Shown: positions 1 through 5,490 of the stretch, one piece after another
Position numbering within the stretch: position 1 is the first letter of the stretch
Layout of the letters: each line of letters opens with the position of its first letter
Source of the DNA: Pseudomonadota bacterium
GTDB taxonomy: Bacteria > Pseudomonadota > Alphaproteobacteria > Rhizobiales > Beijerinckiaceae
DNA: 7,156 bases
NCBI GenBank assembly: GCA_021812505.1
Contig: JAKANG010000063.1
Location: 1-7,156, forward strand
Reading direction: 5' to 3'
Program-made: the position numbers and the translations under genes
The notes under the pieces: generated by a model
Database searches by the model: none
Seen by the model: the letters and a program-made list of their open reading frames with translations, nothing else
What the model was told of the DNA's origin: nothing

Positions 1-324
1 ATCTACCAGGACTCCCTGCCGCCCTATGACGCGCTCGACGACATGTTGGAATGTCTGGTCGAAAAGGACATGCGCCTCGCCGAGATTTTTGCGCGCGGGC
101 ATGATCCCGAGACAGTGAAAAAGGTCGAGCGCATGCTCTATCTTGCCGAATACAAGCGGCGCCAGTCGGCGCCGGGGGTGAAGGTGACGCGGAAGAATTT
201 CGGCCGCGACCGCCGCTATCCCATCGTCAACCGCTTCCGCGATTCCGGCGGCCCGGTCTTCCAGCCCGATCCTGACGTCGCGCCGGAAAGCCCCGTGGGC
301 GTGAGCGAGCGGTTCGAGGACTGA
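1..324 (+). CDS. nadE: NAD+ synthase (glutamine-dependent), C-terminal 107 residues, partial at 5' end
   Basis: The enzyme makes NAD+ from deamido-NAD+, ATP and glutamine (or ammonia) in the cytoplasm, the last step of NAD biosynthesis. Only the C-terminus is visible, with the reading frame open from base 1 to the TGA at 322-324. The fragment matches the end of the synthetase domain of long bacterial NadE proteins. It has QDSLPPYDALDD (residues 3-14), a helical stretch VERMLYLAEYKRRQ (about 42-55), then PGVKVTRKNFGRDRRYPIVN (58-77) and RFRD. These lysine/arginine-rich segments are characteristic of this family's C-terminus. The tail after about residue 82 is proline-rich and variable. ATG 43 is internal and not the start. 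The gene converges on the glycosyltransferase gene, with 48 bases between their stops. Family assignment is firm; the N-terminal glutaminase (nitrilase-like) domain lies outside the window and is assumed. Confidence 0.93.
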   Translation: MYQDSLPPYDALDDMLECLVEKDMRLAEIFARGHDPETVKKVERMLYLAEYKRRQSAPGVKVTRKNFGRDRRYPIVNRFRDSGGPVFQPDPDVAPESPVGVSERFED

Positions 325-325
325 G

Positions 326-357
326 ACTCGGAAATTTCCTTAAGGTTTTCGGAGTTT
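326..357 (+). terminator. Candidate intrinsic terminator of nadE (imperfect)
   Basis: An inverted repeat starts two bases after the nadE stop. Bases 326-334 pair with 347-355, with one G/G mismatch, and the loop contains the small palindrome CCTTAAGG (338-345). Only three T residues (355-357) follow on the + strand, so it would be a weak Rho-independent terminator. The adjacent GC hairpin at 364-384 may do part of the job. Confidence 0.35.
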
Positions 358-363
358 CGACGG

Positions 364-384
364 CGCGCCGCCTCAGGCGGCGCG
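364..384. terminator. GC-rich hairpin at convergent nadE / glycosyltransferase junction, stop codon in loop
   Basis: Bases 364-372 (CGCGCCGCC) and 376-384 (GGCGGCGCG) form a perfect 9-bp stem. The three-base loop is TCA (373-375), which is exactly the TGA stop codon of the minus-strand glycosyltransferase. No T-tract follows on either strand, so it is not a textbook intrinsic terminator. A GC stem of this strength could still block convergent transcription or protect a 3' end. The structure is seen directly; its function is inferred. Confidence 0.45.
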
Positions 385-1536
385 GTCGAGCGTCTTGTCG
401 GCGGTTTCGCGCACGGTCATGGGATTGCCCATCCATTCGAAATCGTCGCCGAGCCAGCCGTCGATCCAGATGATGGGAAAGAGCAGATCGCGCAGCAGGA
501 AGGCGATCGGCGAGCGCCACGTCGCCGGCCAGCGAAGGCGCTGATTGACCAACGCCTCGGGGATAACCCAAAGGGCGGCGACCGCGGCGGCGGCGGCCCA
601 GGGCGAAAAGCCCAGTTCGCGCGCGGCGAAAGCGCCGACGAGAATCGCCGGCACGGAGGTGGAAAAAATTTCCGCCGCGTAGAGGTGGGAGAAACTCGCC
701 CGCCGCAGGCGCGCCCAGCGGGTCTGGCGCCGGTAGACGGCCAGCAGGCCGCGCTTGCCGAGCGGCTGGTCGAAGGGGCGGTCCACCAGAGTGACCTTCA
801 TGCCGGCGGCGCGCACGAGCTTGGTCGAGGCGGCGTCCTCCGCGATTTCCGAGGCGAGCGCGCCGATGCCGCCCGCCCGGTCCACGATCTCGCGGCGCCA
901 CATCATGCTCTTGCCCTGGGCGTAGCCCATGCCGAGCGCGTCGGAGGTGAATTGCCAGCGCGCCTGGTAGGAATTGAGGAAGGCGCATTCGAGCCAGGCG
1001 CCCGCGCCCTCCGGCGCCACGCCGAGCGGGGGCGAACAGACGAGTCCGACATCGTGCCCGAACCGCACCAGCATCTTCTGGAGATAATCCTTGGGCGCCA
1101 GGACGTTGGAGTCCGACAGCACGACCCATGGATGCTTCGCCGCCTGCCAGCCCTTGACGCAATTGTTGAGCTTGGGATTGGAGCTGATCGGATCGTCGCC
1201 GATCAGCAGTCTGCCCCGCCCCTCGGGCTGTTCGGCCAGCAGTTTCTCGACCAGCGGGATGATCGGGTCGGTCTTCTTCTGAACGCAGAACAGGACTTCA
1301 TAATCGGGATGGTCGAGTTCGAAGGTCGAGCGCAAGGTCTGTTCGGAAAATGTCTCGAGACCGCAGAGCGGACGCACGATGCTGACCGGCGGCGCGTGGT
1401 TTTCGAGGCCCGCGGCCTTCATGCGGCCGGCGAGCGGCTCGCGGCGGACGCGGCAGCGCCAGGCCGTCAGGGCGAGCGAGAAGATGTTGAGAAAGGTAAT
1501 GGCCGCACAGAACGCCGCAGCGATATATCCCGTCAT
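373..1536 (-). CDS. GT21-family membrane glycosyltransferase (ceramide glucosyltransferase / HpnI-like), 387 aa
   Basis: This is probably an inner-membrane, processive-type GT-A glycosyltransferase that transfers a sugar from a nucleotide sugar to a lipid. One hydrophobic segment opens the protein (about residues 4-25). The catalytic domain follows, with the D1/D2/D3/(Q/R)xxRW signature of ceramide glucosyltransferases: Asp90 in KKTDP, Asp142 in LSDSN, Asp234 in IAED, and QTRW at 271-274. Three hydrophobic segments lie near the C-terminus (about 291-305, 311-331, 343-362). Length is normal for the family. I chose ATG 1536 because a purine-rich AAAGGAAG sits 9 bases upstream and the hydrophobic anchor follows at once. 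The frame opens further, to an ATG at 1617, but that adds a 27-residue basic stretch unlike the family. Bacterial GT21 members include glucosylceramide synthases and HpnI, which builds hopanoid headgroups. Sequence alone does not separate these, and no sphingolipid or hpn neighbour is visible. Confidence 0.86.
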   Translation of the reverse strand: MTGYIAAAFCAAITFLNIFSLALTAWRCRVRREPLAGRMKAAGLENHAPPVSIVRPLCGLETFSEQTLRSTFELDHPDYEVLFCVQKKTDPIIPLVEKLLAEQPEGRGRLLIGDDPISSNPKLNNCVKGWQAAKHPWVVLSDSNVLAPKDYLQKMLVRFGHDVGLVCSPPLGVAPEGAGAWLECAFLNSYQARWQFTSDALGMGYAQGKSMMWRREIVDRAGGIGALASEIAEDAASTKLVRAAGMKVTLVDRPFDQPLGKRGLLAVYRRQTRWARLRRASFSHLYAAEIFSTSVPAILVGAFAARELGFSPWAAAAAVAALWVIPEALVNQRLRWPATWRSPIAFLLRDLLFPIIWIDGWLGDDFEWMGNPMTVRETADKTLDRAA

Positions 1537-1770
1537 GCGACCCGTCTTCCTTTCTTCATCCGCGCCTCGCCCGCGACGCTGTCGCTCGCAAAAGAGGCCG
1601 CAATGTGACGCGGCCAACCTTGCCGGCGCGGGTCAACAGGAAACGCGCCTTGTTTGACGGCGTTCCGGATACTGCGACGTTTTTGCGCTTATGCGGATTT
1701 TTTGTCACTTTTCTATGACAGGTTGCGTCTGCGCTTTCCAAATGCGCCGCCGAGGCGCTAAAACGCCGCA
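1537..1770. promoter_or_regulatory. Divergent intergenic region between glycosyltransferase and gltX
   Basis: This 234-base spacer separates two divergently transcribed genes and must hold both promoters. I see no clean sigma70 pair. On the + strand the T-rich part (1680-1715) contains a dyad TGTCA-N8-TGACA (1703-1707 / 1716-1720), and TTGACG at 1654-1659 is a possible -35 without a good -10. On the minus strand there is a TTGACC within CTGTTGACC (complement of about 1633-1638), also without a good -10. Just before gltX, GCGCC (1744-1748) and GGCGC (1754-1758) can pair over a five-base loop. That hairpin would enclose the only GAGG (1752-1755). Short open frames crossing the spacer have no family resemblance and look like noncoding shadow. 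Confidence 0.4.
1546..1553 (-). promoter_or_regulatory. Ribosome binding site fixing the glycosyltransferase start
   Basis: On the minus strand AAAGGAAG lies 9 bases before ATG 1536. No comparable purine tract precedes the alternative ATG at 1617, so this site favours the shorter 387-residue product. Confidence 0.6.
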
Positions 1771-3141
1771 ATGACTCATCGGGCTCAATCTTCTCCCGCG
1801 ACGATCGCGCCGGTGGTGCGTTTCGCGCCGTCGCCGACCGGCCGCATCCATATCGGCAATGCGCGCACCGCGCTGGTGAATTTCTTCTTCGCCAAAAAGC
1901 ATGGCGGGAAGTTCATCCTACGCTTCGACGACACCGATTCGGAGCGATCGACCGAGGAATACGCGCTCGGGATCGAAGTGGACCTCGCCTGGCTGGGTGT
2001 GACGCCGGACGCCAAATTCCGCCAGTCGGACCGTTTCGCGCATTACGCCGCCGCCGCGCGGCGCCTGCGCGAGGCGGGCCGGCTCTATCCCTGCTACGAG
2101 ACGCCGGAGGAGCTGGAGCGCAAGCGCCGCCTCCAGATCGCGCGCGGGGCGCCGCCGGTCTATGACCGCGCCGCGCTCAAACTGACCGGGCCTGAGCGCG
2201 CCGCGCTCGAGGCCGCCGGCCGCAAGCCCCATTGGCGCTTCAAGCTCGCGCCCGAGGTCGTGCGCTGGGACGATCTCGTCCGCGGCGACAGCCATATCGA
2301 CTGCGCCTCATTGTCCGATCCGGTCCTTGCGCGCGAGGACGGCTCCTATCTCTATACTTTGCCCTCGGTCGTGGACGACATCGACTCCGGCGTCACCCAC
2401 ATCATCCGTGGCGAGGACCATGTCACCAATACGGCGGTGCAAATCCAGCTTTTTTCGGCGCTGGGCGCGGAGAAGGCGCCGTATTTCGCCCATCACAACC
2501 TGCTGACCGGCGCGGACGGGCAGGGGCTTTCCAAACGTACCGGCGCCCTGTCGATCGCCGGTCTGCGCGAGGCGGGCGTGGAGCCGCTCGCCGTCGCCGC
2601 TCTCGCCGCGCTCACCGGGTCGTCGATCGCGGTGCAGCCGGTCCACAGCCTGCCGGAACTGGCTGGCCTATTCGATCTCTCCGCCATGTCGCGCAACAGC
2701 GCCCGTTTCGACGAGGCCGAACTGCGGGCGCTGTCGCAGCGCGTGCTGCACGGACTGTCCTATGAGTCCGTGCGCGACCGTCTGGCGGCCCGCGACATCG
2801 TCGGCTTCAAGGCCGAGCCGCTGTGGCTCGCCGCGCGAAGCAATCTTACCCGCTGTTCCGACATTCTGGATTGGTGGGACGTGGTCGAAGGCGACATCAC
2901 GGTCGTGGCTTTGCCGGACGATCTCCGCGAGGCCGCCGTCAAGACGCTGCCGTCCGATCCCTGGGACGAGACGACCTGGGCCGCCTGGACCGCCGCGATC
3001 AAGGAAGCGACGGGGCTGAAAGGCAAGGCTTTGTTCCATCCTCTGCGGTTGGCCCTGACCGGCCGCGAGTCCGGGCCGGAGCTGGCGAAATTATTGCCGT
3101 TGATCGGCCGGGCGAAGACGCTTTCCCGGCTCGGCGGGTGA
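1771..3141 (+). CDS. gltX: Glutamate--tRNA ligase (GluRS), 456 aa
   Basis: This cytoplasmic class I aminoacyl-tRNA synthetase charges tRNA-Glu with glutamate using ATP. In bacteria without GlnRS, a non-discriminating form also charges tRNA-Gln for GatCAB amidation. The Rossmann catalytic domain starts with [19 protein letters not shown] (residues 17-35), where HIGN is the class I HIGH motif. Then come FDDTDSERS (52-60), a connective domain to about 190, and RGEDHVTNT (213-221). GLSKRTG (252-258) is the KMSKS-type loop. The alpha-helical anticodon-binding region follows and ends in the conserved [16 protein letters not shown] (423-438). The length and the HIGN and LSKR variants fit the shorter GluRS that many alphaproteobacteria carry beside a longer one, so a second gltX elsewhere is likely. 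ATG 1771 is the first start after an in-frame TAA (1759-1761). The only Shine-Dalgarno-like GAGG is about 15 bases upstream, so initiation looks weak. The gene ends 10 bases from the convergent pilin operon. Confidence 0.95.
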   Translation: MTHRAQSSPATIAPVVRFAPSPTGRIHIGNARTALVNFFFAKKHGGKFILRFDDTDSERSTEEYALGIEVDLAWLGVTPDAKFRQSDRFAHYAAAARRLREAGRLYPCYETPEELERKRRLQIARGAPPVYDRAALKLTGPERAALEAAGRKPHWRFKLAPEVVRWDDLVRGDSHIDCASLSDPVLAREDGSYLYTLPSVVDDIDSGVTHIIRGEDHVTNTAVQIQLFSALGAEKAPYFAHHNLLTGADGQGLSKRTGALSIAGLREAGVEPLAVAALAALTGSSIAVQPVHSLPELAGLFDLSAMSRNSARFDEAELRALSQRVLHGLSYESVRDRLAARDIVGFKAEPLWLAARSNLTRCSDILDWWDVVEGDITVVALPDDLREAAVKTLPSDPWDETTWAAWTAAIKEATGLKGKALFHPLRLALTGRESGPELAKLLPLIGRAKTLSRLGG

Positions 3142-3154
3142 GCGATCCCGCTCA
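3139..3154. terminator. Perfect hairpin holding both stop codons of gltX and the convergent TadE-like gene
   Basis: TGAGCG (3139-3144) and CGCTCA (3149-3154) pair perfectly around the loop ATCC. The first three bases are the gltX TGA, and the last three are the complement of the TGA of the minus-strand gene. An alternative stem, GCGGG (3134-3138) with CCCGC (3147-3151), shares part of the site. No T-tract follows on either strand. It is the only candidate transcription barrier in the 10-base gap. Its role as a bidirectional terminator is inferred. Confidence 0.4.
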
Positions 3155-3535
3155 GGACGCCGGAAAGCAGGCTTGCGCGTTGAGCGGTATCGAGGCCTGG
3201 CTGAAGACTCGCGAGAAAACGGAATAGCTGTAGGAGGCCGAGACCACGTTGCCACAACTGGTCTGGCTGAAGGAAAAGACCGATGCCGGCAGGTTGAGGC
3301 CATAGGCTTGCGTCGCCGCGTAACCTTGTATCTGCGACGGCGTGCCGCAAGTCGATGAATTTACCGCCGAGCAACGCGCCGCGCTTTCGACGGCGTGCTC
3401 CATGCCAAGCTGTGTCCACAACAGCATACCGCCCTGAAAAATCGCCATCATGATGCCGATGAACATCGGCCCGACCATGGCGAATTCGATGGCTGACGAG
3501 CCGTCGCGGCGACGGATGAAATCCAGAAGCTTCAT
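3152..3535 (-). CDS. TadE-family pilus assembly protein (short TadE/TadF-like minor pilin), 127 aa
   Basis: This is the last gene of the leftward three-gene operon. The protein has a short basic cytoplasmic head (KLLDFIRRRDG), then the TadE-like motif GSSAIEFAMVGPMFIG (12-27), and a membrane helix to about residue 40. The extracytoplasmic part has about 85 residues and four cysteines (55, 63, 94, 123). TadE and TadF are known pseudopilins of Tad/Flp pili that are cleaved by the prepilin peptidase TadV after a glycine, with Glu at +5. Here cleavage after Gly12 would put Glu17 at +5. The ATG overlaps the stop of the upstream gene (ATGA, 3532-3535). GTGAGG sits 5 bases before the ATG, so translation is probably coupled. 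TadE and TadF cannot be told apart by this reading. The role in pilus biogenesis follows from the family, not from visible machinery. Confidence 0.85.
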   Translation of the reverse strand: MKLLDFIRRRDGSSAIEFAMVGPMFIGIMMAIFQGGMLLWTQLGMEHAVESAARCSAVNSSTCGTPSQIQGYAATQAYGLNLPASVFSFSQTSCGNVVSASYSYSVFSRVFSQASIPLNAQACFPAS

Positions 3536-4059
3536 TGCATCCTCACGGTGGCCGAGGCGTTCAGTGGGAAACTATTGCGAATGAGAGGATAGGGCACGAG
3601 GGTGTTGTATGTGCCGGAGGCGCTGACCTTGAGATAGGTTCCAACCTTCGTTCCATCGCTGCACGTGTCCCCGCAGTCCTGCCTGACGACGCCGGTTGCG
3701 GACGCGCAGCCGCAGTAGGAGGTGGGCGACGGACTGGCCGCGAGGCCGGAGAACATCGTCGCATTGACGACGACGTTCGCAATCGCGGCGGGCGAACGCG
3801 GATCGGTCGAAGCCGCGTTGGGGATGAAGCCATTCATGGCGGCGTATTGCAGGCCGACCTGGGCCGCCTGCCGCGCCTGCATCTGTAAGTAGAAGGCGAG
3901 TCCGTAGTCCACGGCGCCGGCGAAGAGATAGAGGGCGATCGGAACGACAAAGGCGAACTCGACGGCCGATACGCCGCCGCGGGCGCCGGCGAAACGGCCA
4001 AAGGCGCGGCGAAAGACGCTGACGGGACCGGCGAACAGCATTTGGTGACGGAAGGTCAT
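3532..4059 (-). CDS. TadE-family pilus assembly protein (minor pilin), 175 aa
   Basis: This is the middle gene of the minor-pilin operon. After a basic head of about 28 residues comes GGVSAVEFAFVVPIALYLFA (28-47), the TadE pseudopilin motif. Cleavage after Gly29 would place Glu34 at +5. A single membrane helix runs to about residue 57, followed by QARQAAQVGLQYAAMNG (61-77), typical of the family. The outer domain carries four cysteines, CGC (116, 118) and CGDTC (129, 133). It ends YNTLVPYPLI...LNASATVRMQ, as TadE-like proteins commonly do. I chose ATG 4059, 5 bases after the TGA of the TadG-like gene. The frame is open up to an ATG at 4119, but that start lies inside the upstream gene and adds 20 residues without family character. 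The ribosome site is weak, so translation probably depends on termination upstream. The last four bases overlap the next gene. Confidence 0.85.
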   Translation of the reverse strand: MTFRHQMLFAGPVSVFRRAFGRFAGARGGVSAVEFAFVVPIALYLFAGAVDYGLAFYLQMQARQAAQVGLQYAAMNGFIPNAASTDPRSPAAIANVVVNATMFSGLAASPSPTSYCGCASATGVVRQDCGDTCSDGTKVGTYLKVSASGTYNTLVPYPLIRNSFPLNASATVRMQ

Positions 4060-4064
4060 GCGGA

Positions 4065-5354
4065 TCACTCGATGAGTTGTGCTATGGAGCCGATCTTCTT
4101 GATGCCGAATGATTGGCAATTAGTCGCGAGTCCGGAATTGCCGACCAGCGTCACTGTGTTGGCGACGATTTGCGAGCACCCGTTGAAAGATGACGACCCG
4201 CCGGCGAACGACACCGCGCCTTTCTGAAAATAGGTGACGCCGCTGAGGATCTGATTCAGGCCGCCCGCCAAGCCGAAGGGCGTCCCCACCGGCATGTTTC
4301 GATCCCCGAACAGGACGATGCCGGCGGTCGGTCCGGACGTCGGCGCGGTCAGATTGATGTTTGCGCCGCCGTTGAAACTGGCTGTCGCCCAATTATTGTT
4401 GGATCCGGTGAAATAGATCGTCACGCCGGTCCCGCTGAGCGTCGCGCTGCCATTGACGCTCATCGATCCCCCGTTGATGTAGTAGATGCCAGGCGACATT
4501 GTGACAATCGCTCCGGAATTGAGCTTCATGCCGTTGCAATAAACGCCGGGGTATATCGTTACTGTGGTATGAGCGCTGAAACTTTGCTGATCGCAACCGG
4601 AAAAAGTCGGGGGCGTGACATAGGCGTAAGGATCCTGGATCACCCCGCCATGAGTGAAGCCGTTGGTCGCGGTCATGTTGCTCTGGCCGGAAAAGCCGCC
4701 GACCGCGCCGATCTGGACGGCTGAAATGGTCGCGGAGCCGCCGGCGTTGACCGAAGAAGAACTGTTGGAATCGCTGTAAATGGAGCAGCCATTCGCGTTG
4801 ACGGCGACGCTGCCCTGCGCGGAAACGGCGCCGGAGGCGGTCTGGTTCAGCGCCAGGATGCAGGCGTTGGAGGTCTGGACCGCGACGGCGCGCGCCGACT
4901 CATTGACCGGCTGCCGCCCGAAGACCAGCGAAAAGAAACGCGCCTGCGGCTGGCTGACGATCACTTCGACCGCGGCGCTATTGCCGACTTGGGAGCCGGA
5001 CAGGGGCGGCCTGTTCGCAGTGACGGTCGTCCCCGCGACGCCGTTGACGAAATTGTAGCCCGCCGCCACGGCCTCGGCCTGGGTGGTGACATCGACCCCG
5101 GCCTGAAAACCGACTACGGCGCTCATCGCGGCTGCGTCGGCGGCGTCCTGCAGATCCCTGTGCGCGGCTTCCCAAAGGCCGACGTCAACGGCGATGCCGA
5201 CCGCTCCCATCAGGATCGACCCGCCCAGGGCGAACATGACGGCTATGGCGCCCTTGGCGTCTGACAGAAAATTCAGACGCGCCCGGCCATTCCGCGGCGC
5301 GGAAGCGTCCGTCCTTGGACCTATTTCTGCGAGTCTTCGTATAGAGCGCATCAT
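4065..5354 (-). CDS. TadG-like pilus assembly protein with beta-helix-like C-terminal region, 429 aa
   Basis: This is the first gene of the minor-pilin operon. The Tad N-terminal module is clear. A basic head (1-34) is followed by KGAIAVMFALGGSILMGAVG (34-53) continuing as a membrane helix to about 60. Then comes LQDAADAAAMSAV (68-80), the amphipathic segment typical of TadG-like proteins. From about residue 165 there is no recognisable von Willebrand A domain and I see no MIDAS motif. Instead the sequence is rich in Gly, Ser, Asn, Thr and Val, with loose repeats such as YPGVYCNG (268-275), SPGIYYINGG (287-296), VNGSATLSGTG (300-310) and FAGGSSSFNG (383-392). These suggest a parallel beta-helix or adhesin-like domain. 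Six cysteines (165, 190, 254, 273, 393, 413) could form disulfides in the periplasm. GGAG (minus strand, 5364-5361) lies 6 bases before ATG 5354; ATG 5351 is equally possible. G+C in sampled lines is 50-57%, lower than in gltX. Confidence 0.87.
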   Translation of the reverse strand: MMRSIRRLAEIGPRTDASAPRNGRARLNFLSDAKGAIAVMFALGGSILMGAVGIAVDVGLWEAAHRDLQDAADAAAMSAVVGFQAGVDVTTQAEAVAAGYNFVNGVAGTTVTANRPPLSGSQVGNSAAVEVIVSQPQARFFSLVFGRQPVNESARAVAVQTSNACILALNQTASGAVSAQGSVAVNANGCSIYSDSNSSSSVNAGGSATISAVQIGAVGGFSGQSNMTATNGFTHGGVIQDPYAYVTPPTFSGCDQQSFSAHTTVTIYPGVYCNGMKLNSGAIVTMSPGIYYINGGSMSVNGSATLSGTGVTIYFTGSNNNWATASFNGGANINLTAPTSGPTAGIVLFGDRNMPVGTPFGLAGGLNQILSGVTYFQKGAVSFAGGSSSFNGCSQIVANTVTLVGNSGLATNCQSFGIKKIGSIAQLIE

Positions 5355-5367
5355 GAGTGGCTCCGTG

Positions 5368-5377
5368 AACCGCGGTT
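5368..5377. promoter_or_regulatory. Palindrome AACCGCGGTT in the leader of the TadG-like gene
   Basis: This perfect 10-bp palindrome ends 13 bases before the ATG, directly beside the GGAG ribosome site. Next to it, GCTG-TTT-CAGC (5379-5389) can form a small hairpin. The palindrome could be a repressor operator or an mRNA structure affecting initiation, or it could be chance in GC-rich DNA. No known regulator motif is recognised. Confidence 0.25.
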
Positions 5378-5394
5378 AGCTGTTTCAGCATTTT

Positions 5395-5490
5395 CGCCCA
5401 AAGCTTTTTGTAACTATCAATTGGTGACTAGAGGTTAATAAGAGCGCCATAATTTTATGAGTATGCTTTTTTGAGATTTCGAAACTTTTG
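5395..5490 (-). promoter_or_regulatory. AT-rich presumed promoter region of the minor-pilin operon
   Basis: Bases 5401-5490 contain 28 G or C by my count (about 31%), against 50-80% in the sampled coding lines. The patch ends about 40 bases upstream of the TadG-like start, where a promoter is expected. On the minus strand it holds TTGACC (5495-5490), TTAACC (5438-5433) with TAGTTA 16 bases further on, and an A-rich run (5472-5467). None gives a good sigma70 -35/-10 pair. TTAACC matches half of the CtrA box used in alphaproteobacteria, but the second half is poor. Confidence 0.35.

Noticed and set aside
227..1162. 311-codon minus-strand frame overlapping the glycosyltransferase and nadE
   Set aside because: Arginine-rich shadow frame inside verified genes, no ribosome site or motif.
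685..1608. 307-codon open frame on the + strand, antisense to the glycosyltransferase
   Set aside because: It is the complement of a gene with intact catalytic motifs. It is rich in Arg, Ala and Gly without domain character, as expected from GC-biased third positions.
2760..3419. 219-codon minus-strand frame across the gltX end and pilin gene
   Set aside because: It overlaps two well-supported genes in other frames and has no family resemblance.
4270..4800. Repeated GG/NGS codons in the TadG-like gene as a possible DNA repeat array
   Set aside because: The repeats are loose at protein level and not matched at DNA level; there are no regular spacers, so it is not CRISPR or a tandem repeat.
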